Of a stretch of DNA of 64,000 nucleotides, positions 11,501-23,400 are shown piece by piece. The notes below the pieces were generated by a model that was given only the letters and a program-made list of their open reading frames with translations, made no database searches and was not told the DNA's origin. The stretch spans positions 46,010,602 through 46,074,601 of the forward strand of contig JAUJPP010000003.1 in NCBI GenBank assembly GCA_030562195.1, written 5' to 3'. Positions within the stretch are counted from its first letter, which is position 1. Each line of letters begins with the position of its first letter. Source of the DNA: Nipponacmea schrenckii. Taxonomy: Eukaryota > Mollusca > Gastropoda > Lottiidae. A program made the position numbers and the translations under genes.

Positions 11501-12654
11501 CTTTAAATATTCCTTGTTATGGTTTATTTTTTACAGGAAGCAATGGTGTTATTATATGAAAGTGATTCCAATATTCTATATATCAAACTGAGTGAACCTC
11601 TTCGTTAGTATAATTTCCTTATGAACCAGACTATTAAATGCCAAGAAGCTATTAACTATATCTGCTAGTTGAAATATTTGTCCATTAATATACATTGATT
11701 TGTTTGAGAAATTTTGTATGCAGCCTCATATCTCTCCACTTTGTTGAAGAACACCTGTCCATTGTTTTTGTTGCTTCATATTTTTGTTCATTTCAAATGC
11801 AGTTTTAAGAGGTCATTCAATAGATTAGATGTGAGATTGCTATATAAAAAACTAGGATAATGGTAGCTTCTTTTTCTTGATGCTATATTATAACATACAA
11901 ATATACAATATAAAATTTCTGTGTATTTTACAAAAAACAGCTTTTCTTAAATATTCTTATACGCCAACTTGAATATTCTGTTAATAAGACATATAGAAAT
12001 AGGCGCAGATAAAGAAGCACAAGATATATGGATGGCTATACTATTTCTGACAGTTATTGAATCAAGGTTTCACAAGCATATCATATGAAATGATGTGTGA
12101 ACGTATGTTACTTTGCCTGGCAAGCTATCTTTTACATTCAATTTTGTTGTGAAGTATATATGTTCATTAAAATTCATTTCCATTTGCAGGTGTGAAACAG
12201 GAACTAGGAAAATTTGATATGCCTATAAATGAACTAGAAGAGAATTTAGATCAGGTATGGAAAATGTTCTTGACACCCATGTTTGTACTTCAGTTTGTCG
12301 ATCTATCATTAATATTTTATTGTAAAATTTACAGATTTCGATCAAAAATGGTTTTCATATACATTGAGTTTTCAATTCAAGTGATATAAGAAATAATTCC
12401 CTTGATATTTCTTTTTATCCTTTTGAGCCTACCGGAGATACTTTTTTTTACCCCAGCCAAATAAAAATAATCACTACTATTTGAAAACAAATGATAGATA
12501 CACAGCCACCTTACCAGAGTTCATGTTCCTGGAATATTATGTTGTGACCCAAATATTCTACTAAATATCTAGAGAACCATTACAAATATTTCAGATTGAG
12601 GTGAATTGGAAAGAAATGATAGAACCAAGATTATTACCACTCCAATCGTCGTAA
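8563..12654 (+). CDS. COIL: Coilin-like protein (Cajal body scaffold), novel-looking N terminus
   Basis: Coilin is the scaffold of nuclear Cajal bodies, where snRNPs mature. Eight exons join in frame: 8563-8623, 9004-9187, 9803-10805, 10928-11026, 11128-11175, 11537-11603, 12190-12254 and 12595-12654 (528 residues; human coilin has 576). The C-terminal five exons match the coilin Tudor-like domain: YPILSGPPRKGDHIAYK, ILELSEDYNPVISAYKEA, LGKFDMPINELEENLDQ and VNWKEMIEPRLLPLQSS (human LREPGKFDL and FWKELIDPRLI). The large third exon encodes a low-complexity linker rich in Ser, Lys and Glu with basic clusters that look like nuclear/nucleolar localisation signals (KKKKKKKQSK, RKRKRNRKKK). The first two exons encode a Gln/Asn/Met/Leu-rich, probably coiled-coil segment of about 80 residues, not the ubiquitin-like self-association domain expected in coilin. 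They fit by splice phase but could belong to another transcript. Without splicing, exon 6 would read into TAG at 11605-11607; the GT at 11604 resolves this. Confidence 0.8.
9251..9604 (-). mobile_element. Pearl-like repeat copy in coilin-like intron 2
   Basis: Begins TATGCGCCCAC with a small hairpin (CCAC/GTGG), contains GTCCGTCTGTCCACAATTGGC, two diverged copies of a GAGACTACAGTTT...TGAAATTTGG core, and ends with CTTGCTAGGCAACCGC. Its reverse complement aligns with the 5' end of the element at 4253. It sits between the exons ending at 9187 and starting at 9803. Confidence 0.65.
11215..11370 (-). repeat. Solitary diverged pearl-like core
   Basis: The stretch TTGTGAACACAATAGAGACT through TGAAATTTGGTATGATCATTTATATTGATG resembles the cores at 9340-9530. 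No terminal motifs are visible. It lies in a coilin-like intron. Confidence 0.5.
11959..12129 (-). mobile_element. Short pearl-like element, no tandem cores
   Basis: Starts ATACGCC and ends CTTTGCCTGGCAAGCTATC. The reverse complement of its right end (GATAGCTTGCCAGGCAAAG) matches the 5' terminus of the element at 4253 almost base for base. Only about 170 bp long, in the coilin-like intron before the exon at 12190. Confidence 0.55.
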
Positions 12655-14410
12655 TTTCAATTTGTTGAATTACTGTTATTGCAGTGGGTTGAACAGGAGA
12701 TTTTGAACTAAAGGGAACAAACTCTGTGTCTCTTTGTACTGTTGAACTGTTGAAATTGTATGAGTTAACCATAGTGAAGTGGTTTAACTTTTCAGTATTA
12801 CATTACTTTTCAGATTTAATTAGGCAATACTCACTGAAACTTTTACATCTCGGAACATTCAAACAGGTCTCCTTAAACTCAATGTGTGACACAATATGTT
12901 CAGATGTAAGGTCTACATCTAGGTTTAATTTAAGATGAGCACAAAGTCTTGCTTGTTTTTTTTTTTTAATTTTATTTTTTATAATAGACAGGAAGTCTAA
13001 AGGGTGCAATCCTCTCTTGTAATCAGTAATAGACTGACTCTTAGGTTGACTCTTGATGCCAAGATTATTTGAATCGCCAAAACTTACAGAATTTTATAGT
13101 TGAGCTAAGATATTAAATAAATATGGGCTTGATTCATTGTTAATGCTATAAAGGTACTTAGCAATATAATTCATATGCATGTTTTTTCTCTGCAAGTGAA
13201 TCCACTTCCCCTGTTTTGGGTCATTTATCAATCATGTGTAACCAATCAATTGCTCTGTTTATAAAATATTGTCCTAACACAAGGATCTTTGGGATAGTCT
13301 TTCATAAACTTTCTACTCATTTTTCCATAGGTTAGTTATGTAAGCTTCATTAATGATACTTTTAAACGATGTGAGGTAAAATTTCCATTGAACATGAATT
13401 ATAGAAGAATTTTGTCAGACAATGGATTGCAAATGTGATAACTTGCAGAAAAAATATGAAACAAAACACCCAAGTCTTCATTTAAATAAGATTGGGTTAA
13501 CCATTTAGTGGTTGATATTAAATTATATGAAACTATGTATAATTTCTAAGTTCTTAGAGATAAATGTAATCCTTATTCTGTTAAAATTTCTAACTGATGT
13601 ATGATTGTGCTGAATGATAACTTGTTTATTGTTGGGTTAAATATATGAAATATTATTGTTGACCAATAAATTTTCAATTAAAAGTTTATTTTGTTTGTTG
13701 TTAAATTTTGAAGGGGGAACACTTAAAAAAAAAAGTTTGACCATTCCTATTAAGTGTAACAGGAGATAAAAGCACTGGCACACCAATTGGATTTACAATA
13801 TAAACAAATAATTCAAATATTCAAATCATTTGCTCTATGGATGTTGATCAAAGGGGATCTTATCTATCCTGTCTTAGGGGTATCAGAGACGTTTTAACTG
13901 TAGTATTTTTTTTCTGCGACAAGTTTTCACTCTTTAAATAAAATTAAAAAATTAAAATCATAAATTTTTACACAGATTTAGTAAATTTGCACCCTGTGTA
14001 AAGACATATTATTTATAAACACAAGGAAATGTACATTATTATTTTGGTTAAACCACCGTATAAAAATAAATTATGAGTTTAAATCTTTATATAGTATTTC
14101 TTTCTGTGTATGTATACGTTTTCTATGATAACAATGATAAGTAACAGTTTCACTTTGACACACATTGACATGTCATATCACTCTGTATTCCTACGCCAGG
14201 TAACATTCACACAGGTATAAATATGAAAATATAATTGGACCATTAGCTATTAATTAATTAGTGACTAGTTTTAACCCAAATTTCAAGAAGGTCAATTATC
14301 AAATTGATTGTGCTGTCGACGATTTTTATGGGTCAAAACGGTAATTGATCTGCTTGGTGGCTCGCGGCGACTTCCTCTTTCTACCTGAGTGGTTAGGCTA
14401 TAACGGTAAT
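12655..14410. other. Intergenic: coilin-like 3' UTR and upstream region of the FIP gene
   Basis: The 3' UTR of the coilin-like gene starts here. Candidate polyadenylation hexamers AATAAA lie at 13116-13121 and 13665-13670. The segment 14340-14410 (CTCGCGGCGACTTCCTC) is more GC-rich than its surroundings and is the likely FIP promoter and 5' UTR. No further gene is visible. Confidence 0.5.
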
Positions 14411-14425
14411 ATGGCAGCCGAGTAG
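14411..14425 (+). promoter_or_regulatory. Four-codon upstream ORF in the FIP 5' leader
   Basis: ATG GCA GCC GAG TAG lies 59 bases before the chosen start at 14484. If the transcript begins upstream of 14411, this is the first ATG scanned and would reduce initiation at the main start. The transcript start is not known from sequence. Confidence 0.5.
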
Positions 14426-14483
14426 TCGCTTGTGGGAGAAAGTGTTAGGGGAGTTTTTAATTATATTGGGGTGGTACTTGGCT

Positions 14484-17400
14484 ATGGAAGATCCGGAATT
14501 CTTGGATAAATTAAGAAGTGTTTTTGATGTTTGTGACGAAGATGATGATGGATTAATAGCTGTGGATCATTTTGAGAAATTAGCAGTAGAACATTTCGGT
14601 GCTTCAGGTATTGAGGTTAGTATTTAAGCGTCATACCAATTACCATCACATAATCAATAAAATTATTATAGGCCTATATAGTATACTGACAGTTTCATAT
14701 TCCAAAACTGTGCATTACAGCTTATAATGCCCAGTTGTTGTCACACGAAACTGCCTAATACATTAATTTCTAGTGTGGTATATGGGACAAATAATTCCCT
14801 TATATCTCATGACTGTATGTTCCAGTATTTGTATGGAACAATGAAAGTGTAACTAGACCTGCTAATAGATGGAATATTTTTAACAATGATATGTAAAGTA
14901 TTTTGATTAAGTATTTAGTGTTATATGGTTATATTTAGAATTTGATTCATAAATGTAATTTTAAAAGAGTTGTAAACTGTCTTTATATTTCTTTGTTTGA
15001 ATTTCTCTAGACAGTATTCTTATTAAATTCAATTGAATATTATGAACAGGATATCAATAATCTAAATTGAAATATCTCTTAAGTATGTTTTTTGTTATAG
15101 TAGAATTTAAAAGAATGTCCTGTATTTGATATTGTTTTAGAAATGAAATGATGGTGATGTATGGTTTCAAATGGCATATATATTCAATTGTTAAAGAAAA
15201 GTTTATAATAGTTTAATGAAAAATTTTGAGTGTTCAACCTTCTTCAAAACCTTTCAGTTTTCTAAGGTTGAACCATGCATCTTCTGTTTGTTGCATTATT
15301 GCCTGGCTGTCTAAATGTTGTTATTATAATAAACTGTATTAATTATAATGTTGATAAGTTTCAGGTAAACAAGTTATCTTTATATTTAATTTTAACATAA
15401 TAGATGATAAGATATAAAAAGACTAATAATTGATAAGACAATAGCCTAGATAATAGAAAAATAATTATTATAACAGATGCTTTTCACTAGTGATTGATAG
15501 ACCTTCTTTGATTTTTGACACATTAATAATTTCCACTGCCTTTCACTTCAGGCCTTTATATGATCTAAGAGACACTTCCAATTACAAATTATTCTATATT
15601 GATATTTTGTCTGGCCTTACAACTGCTTGTACTTCAGCCTGTGTTATTGAGAGGTACAGGTATCTCCCTTTTTTTTACCAGCACTACCTCTCCTCTCTTG
15701 GCTGATGCCACATATATCATCATAGTTCACTGTACTAATTCAAAGTGTTTCTTTTCCTCTGTGATCTTAAAGGTTACTCATTTAGTTTGTTGAGTTTTTT
15801 CATGATCAGGAACTGTGTTCAGATGATTTGCAGACAGAAACTTAAATACTTACTCTGAATCATTTTTGTTTTCATCTTTGGGAGGGAGAGCTCTGATATA
15901 GAAACACCCAGTATTTTAGAAATTGTGACATTTTACTTTGTTGACTAATAAAACAAGTCTTACTACCTTGTTTAAATACCAGTATTACAGTATTATTAGG
16001 AAGTCAAAAGAATGACTCACAACCTTTTCTCAGTTAATTTTGAAAACAATGTTAACAATTTTATTTTAATCTGACTTGAAGGACAGGTAAAGATATAGAT
16101 TAGGTTTGAGAGGGAAGTGTAATAGCAAACTAAAGTTTCATCAACTGTGATAGGTAAACATATAATATAGTATTGCACCTGATAAAATTTCTATAAATTA
16201 AGGATCAGTTTTGTGTATTTTCCATTTCTGATTATAAATCAAGTGAGTATTATGGTAGATTATTACTAGACTGGGTTAATGATGTGTAAAGTCCTCACTA
16301 TATAGTTACAATATTATTAGACTGTATATTGATATGAGGGATTATTACCTTTAAACAGTGATATAATCTATACTTACATCATATGTTGACACTTGACCAC
16401 AGGACTACTTCTTTCATAAGTTGACTGAATATATAATGAAATAATGAAAATGAAATAAATGGAGTTTTACATCTTAATGCACCTAATGGGTTGATGAAGA
16501 CTGTTAAAGAGACCAGTAACTCACATATTTCTGGACAAGCTGCCAGCAGACTTTATAAAGTAACTGATCACATCATATTAACTTTTGAAACAATGGCCAG
16601 AAAACCTATGTCCATATGTCGTTAAAAACCAGGGAAATGAGGCAACAATAGCATCATCAAATTGCATCCTTTGGTTGTAGTCATCGACGTACAGAAATGA
16701 CTGAATATTTCCTATTGAGATGATAGATCAAGGCAATAGCTCTCAACTGCATTGGAAGAAGTGACAATATTGCTCACTTTCTCAACTTATTCCTCTCGTC
16801 TATGATATTCTTCAGAGGACCATATCTGTTTTCAAGAATCCTTCTGTATGTGTGCCATGAAAATTTAATATGTCTTGTGAAAATCACCTTATGATAATCT
16901 AGGATCAAAATCAACTTCACTGTAAAAATGAGAATAAAAAAACAATTATTTAGTGTGACAATTTTGGCTAAAATTCATGTCAGTGTCGAGTGACAGATAG
17001 TTTTAGAAAGTAATTACCTCTGTATGGTTGACCTAAGAATATAATTTACTAGTATTTATTGAAGCATGGTATATTTTTTATATAAAGATTAATCAATATT
17101 AATATATAGTAAGTTCATGCAGTGTAATCGTCTATATATCACTTATTATATTGAATATTCAATAGATGTCATGTTGAATACATTTCTTGTATTTTTTGAC
17201 ATTTATGAAGCTGGCAATTTTGATCTTAAATATTGGACTGAGACACTAATCTTGTGTTTTTAACAAGATACAAATTCTGCAAATTACTTGTTCAACTATT
17301 CTATAAGAGGGTGACTAATTACATAAACTGATTTATGAAATATTGGGCTTCCTCACGATGTTAAAAGGTATATATGTTTGAGGGCATAACAAAATGAAAT

Positions 17401-20400
17401 CTCTTGTACATTTATATATATTTCATATTCAGTTTTGAAAAAGGGAGTTGATCAATTCTGACAACAATGAAACTGCTGAATGGTTGAGGGCATAATCAAG
17501 ATAGAAGCCACATGATTATCAAATCTAAAGAGAATTGTGCTTGGGACAAATAGAAGTTTTATGTTGTCAGCTTGCCAGGTTGATAGAAATGTATCATTTA
17601 TTTGAAAATACCTGGAATTAAATTACATGGTTTATATGCATAATATGCTATTTATTTTCCAATCTGATTTATCTTTTATTCTGAGATTTATTCTGTACAT
17701 TGTGTACAACTATATCCTGAAATCAAGATAATAGGTACCAGAACATGCTTTAACTTGATAATATGATGATATTGTGATCTAAATACCTTTCTCATGACAA
17801 ATTAACTATTGATTTCCTGCCTGCTCTAACTGGCACTAAAAAGTCAATATCTACCCTTGATCTTATTGTGAATTTAATTGATGAATTGTGGATGAAAAGT
17901 TTAAATATTCATTGTTAGCCAGAAATCATCTGGTTATGTCATTGGAAAGATCATCAACTATATTATTATAATTACATATGTATGTAATCATTCGGATTAT
18001 TATTATTATTTTTTTTGCGATTCTTGGATGAGTTTGCAGACAAACTTGTAAAAGGTACAGAAATTCTAAATCTACAGTTGATCTTAAAATGATTTCTATT
18101 ATCAAGTAAAACAAAACTGGGAGTTCTATCTCTGACCGGAAGTTGAGGTTTTTTGCTTTAGCAAGTTTATTTTCAATTTCGATTTCGACCGGATTTTCAG
18201 ATTTGAAGACTTCAATGTATTTGTCAACTAGCAATTATAGGTTTAATGCAATTCGGTTAAATCTTTTACTCACGATTTGCAATTCAATATTCAAGGGCAA
18301 AAATTTCAGACCGTGATTTCTCGTTTAATATAAATGATAAAATTTTGAAACTTTACCAGTTGTTCGACTTCAGGTTTAGCCTGAAATGACGTAATTACAT
18401 AACTTCCCGTCTATAACAGCTAGGTGAAAAGTGAAAACTGTTTTATAAATGTCAATAGTAATCGATTTGACCTAAATAATTAGGTCAAGCTGCCATATCG
18501 GCCGCCATTTTGATTTTTCGTTACAATTCTTAAAGCTGAAATTCAGACACTATTGATAGACCGATTTCGATGAAATTTAGCACATACATGTAGATACATT
18601 GGATCATTATCTACCTTTTAAATTTCGTATTTTCTTTCGAATTATTTAAATTTTGATTTTTTCAAAATTAGGTCACTTTAACGGCTACGGAAGGTGTGAC
18701 CCACTAAATCTATGACCTTGAAAATTGGCTCAAATAATATTCAATATATTGTCTACGAGTAGATATTTTTTAATTTGGCTTACTTAAAAAATTCATACAG
18801 ATAAGTGTACTTAAATACAGCAAAAATTGATAATTTTCATATGTTTGCCATCTTTCACCATTACGTAATTATTTCATGAGTTTGAAAACTAGGTCAAATG
18901 ATATTCAATGTATTGTTTAGATGTAGGTCATTGCAAATTTACCCTACATAATATTTTAAGGCTGTCGAAATACCTTCATAATTGTATGCAATTCTAGTTT
19001 AATTTAAAATCACTTTTCAATAATATGAAAAGTCTATATCAATTTCATTTAGTGTACAGTGGTCTTATCTAAGAGGAGATTTCTATATTCACTTTGGTAT
19101 CAAGTAACACTAAAGGATTCACTGCTTTATTTTGCAGCTAATATTGTGGGTTCTAAAATATACGAGCATGTTGCCCTCCATGGGAAGCTATATTGTACTT
19201 ATATCTTGATAACTTATATTGTGTCTGTATGATGGTAGACTAATCAGGGTGTTTTGTGTATTATTTGTAAACAATATTTGTCAGTAAGCCAATCACCTTT
19301 TATTCCATTGACAATCAGATTAGGTTAAAAGTAGGGAGTAAATCAGTAGGAAAATAAACGAATTACAGAAACTAAGTCACTTAACAAACTTGATTATATT
19401 GGAAAAGAATTCCTTTCTTTGATAATAATCCTGTACTGTATGTTATTGATACTATTCATGCCTGTGGTTTAAGGCAATATTGTACTAACCTATTGGGTGA
19501 AAGAAAACGTTTTGTATTGCTCATGTTATTTTGTAGGAAGGTTTTGAAAAAAAATCAATTATGGACTGCAGGACTGTACGATATGAAACCTGGTTTAATA
19601 TGAATTGTTGAGAAAGTCAATATTGTCCAATACCAGTGCCATTTCATATTTTGGTTTTTGGTTGAGATGAGAATAGTATTCTCAAGAAAGCACTGGCCTA
19701 GGTCATGAAGTAAGAAACAACATTGTATGATAAGATCGTTAGTGTAAACAATAATTAAAAATTGTTAAGGTTATAATTAAGAAAAGTATGTAAGCCTTCC
19801 TCTTTCACCGGTTCTGAAATCCAAATCTAAAAAACGAAAAAAACTTTTTTATTTTGGTCCTCATTATCCTGTTAAAATACTGGAGCCCATTGACCTATAA
19901 TAAACTAAAGTGTATACTGAAAGATGAGATTTGACTAAAAATTATTTAAGGTAATATTGATGTATATAAAAAAATAAAAATATAAAACAGTTATGGATTT
20001 GAAAAAACATATTGCAATGGTTCAAGTCTGTCATAGACTAAATGGTTACCCTACTAAGATTTTTATTCCTCTTGAACGAGGTAACAATTCTTTTAGTATA
20101 AACCTGTTGTGTTTTCTCTTGTAGAGTTTTATAGTATTTTTTGACAATTACCGATGGTAGCGGTATGGTTACAGGTAGTGATGAAGGGGATTATTTGGTT
20201 ATCATGCTGAAGGTTTAAACCAATAGCTCTCGCGCTGTAATCTTCTATGCTTTGGTTTAATATAAGTCTTCAATGGAGTGGTCGGGGAGGTTAAATTCAA
20301 ATATGAATTCTGCTTCATTTTTACATTTATATAATGGAGAATTTCCAAATTTACTTTACCTATTGACATTTGACCTGTTAGGGTTAAATTTGAAAAGAAT

Positions 20401-23400
20401 TTATACTGGATTGTGTTGATGATATATTAGTGAAGATGTAAATTTGTTATACTTGTATTTGGAAACCCTCCTCTGCCTTGTATGTGATACTAATAACAAT
20501 CTTGGTGTTGGTCAGACAACAATTGATGTTAATATTGAATCATTGACATTAACATTGATGTTGTACTACAAGTATAATGCCTACAACTTGTATTGATTTA
20601 AAAGGTTGGTCTCAGTAAATATTTAAGTTTGTAGAATATTTCTGTTAGTATGTCATCTATTTAACTAATTAAACTGTTGGATTAACAGTCTACTAGTAGG
20701 ACATATTAACTAATTAATTTTAGATTCGTCATATACCGGTAATGTGAAAATAACAATAAAAGTGTTGAGTATTAGTGTGTATGCTTTGTAATCAGCTATA
20801 AAATCTTTGACAATCTTGATTTCTATAAGTTTGTAAACTTAAAGAACATACAACTTCTATGAAAGTCTGTTGATATACCAGGGGTTTTGTGTGATTTTCT
20901 TTTTTGTATTTTTTTGTTACATTAATTTGTAAGTTTATCATGTAAATAATGCGTACATAAAAACCAATATGTAACATGTGTTACAGGAGAACTCTGTTGA
21001 ACTCTTGTAACATCTTTCATCATTACATTATGTGACCTGTTTGCCTGTTTTCATGGGAAAATCACAAATACAATGAGTTAAATGTTGTATGTATACCTGT
21101 ACTAGATACACAATATACTTGCCATTTTAAATCACAAAAATTTCATGACACCCTTTTATTTAAATGACACAATGATAAGGTAAAAACTTAACTCTCACAA
21201 GCAAGAGCTCTTAGTGGAATTGAAACTACCATTGCAAACCATTTTAAGTCAACATTGTGTTTTGATATACATAATGACCAAATTATGAGCAATGTTTCTT
21301 TCTTTCTGAATATAGGAGCAGGGTGTTATACTTCCTTTTGTTCATTACATTGATGAAAGATTTAGTCATATATGTTAGTTATCTGAACCATTTCAAGTTG
21401 AATTTGAAAAGAGAAGTGTAGGTGTTATAAATGTGTATCTTCCCTATTTATCAACAGACAGACCATCAATAGAGTATTTACAGTATATGGTTAGATAATA
21501 GAATCGTGACAAGGTATATAATGATTAAAAGTAAATAACCAAGTACCATTGAATAACCCAATCTTGATCAGGGTTTGGTCACCAATGTATTTTATTGGAT
21601 GTTTGACAAAAGTTGACTTTGTAGTGGTATACTATTCATTTAAGCTGCAAAGATAAATTGCTTTGGAAAAAAGACTTCTGTAACCTTTTCATCTAGCATT
21701 ATATTCTACAGTCATTTAAATAATAAGTGGAAAAACGTTTTTAATTCTTTATTGAAAGAAATTTATACAAAGGAAACAGTATTCTCGGTTGTGTTGGGGA
21801 GACCAAACTTCTTGTTTTTCTTAGTATTTCGAAATTTGAATTGATGACCTTTTTTAATTCTTATAGAAAAGGTTTCGGTTTCAAGAACAACAAAGCCTAA
21901 AACGAAGCTCCTGCAAGGGAAGATTTTATGGATAGACACATTCTAAACATCCAGCATGACAGTCAAATATACATTTTGTCTCCACCAGGGCTGTTGATTT
22001 ATTTTTTATCCAGCCGGACATTTTTTTAACCATGTTTTGTTGATGTCAAAACTATTACACTAAGTACTATTCAACTAGTATCCAACTGTAAAATGTATTT
22101 CAATGCATGAATGTTTAGTTATATTCATCATAATTGGGACTTTAAGTTTCTGAACATACTGTCATACATCAATCACAAAAACAAAACAATCCGATCATCA
22201 AATATTTACTGTTAAATTTAATATTTTTTACGAAGTTACAAATGCCGATTTTTAGTTAACTTTCACCGACGATGTACTTCCGGTTGAACATGAGAAAAAC
22301 GAAGGGTTTTGAATGACACCAATACTGAGAAAAATTATCGTCGTCAAAATTCTATGCGAGGGCCGACATTTTCTTCGTCATGTTTACGTTGGTACTGATG
22401 AAATCGGAAGACAATTATCGTAAAATAGACTTGATATACAATTATATCAATGAATAATGACCGATTAAAATTTGACGGCATAACTATAGGATTAAACACA
22501 AGGGATTATCATGTCAACTGTTTGTTAAAAATAAGTAGTTTGAGATAGTAAATCTCTTTAAACTGGAACACTGGAAGCGTTTTCCAGGAGCCGATTAATA
22601 ATTGTCAATAAATTCATTGTTAATTAACCACCTCTTACCGTTAATCTCTTAATTAACTAAATTAAATGACCGGTAGTGTTAGGAATCTCATTGACTAAAG
22701 GTGATAGTTAGGTAATTTAATTTTCAATTATTTTTTTTTAACGTCACTGACCTATACTTGATGTCCAGCAAAGCCTATTTGCAAACGGTCATTTTGGCAT
22801 GACTGCCGGTCATGTCCGGCATATAGAGCCAAATCAACAGCTCTGGTCTCCACCTACAATTATATAGCCAAAAATGCCTCTTTGATTGTGAAACGCTTTT
22901 ATAAAGAACTCCAGGATGAATTCCCTAATATCTATACCAACCGTTTGGTGACTGCTTACAAAAGGAATAAAAATCTGAGTAATTCTCTTACCTCCTTGAA
23001 ATAATCGCTTGCATTTTTTGATCATTAGTTAATTTTGTAAATCTCTTCATTGATGTATACTCAGTTTCAAAGCATAGTCACTACTATGCTTAGGCCAGTG
23101 CTTCTATAGAAAAGTATAAAACCCTAAACCACAGACAGAAATATGGGAAGGTTTCAACCACAGACATTATAAAAATAATTATTTAAACATAATATCATAT
23201 TCAAATCTTTGACCAGACCTAACATAAATTTGATGAAAGATTCAAATATGTTCCCTTACACAGAAAGAATCTGGAATGAGTAAAATTATAAGGTAAAATT
23301 GTTAAAGGAAAACAACTAAAAGGTTTTCAGACAATTTTCATGTTAACTTATTTACTGAATAAATTATCATATTTTCTTTGTATTAAAATAAACTATCTTT

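Noticed and set aside
11537..11607. Apparent stop TAG directly after LSEPLR in the coilin-like gene
   Set aside because: A GT donor at 11604 precedes the stop, and joining to 12190 restores the frame and the conserved LGKFD segment.
17926..18234. 102-codon antisense open frame in the FIP intron
   Set aside because: Low-complexity Ile/Leu-rich end, no family motif, and overlap with a repeat-like region; probably chance.
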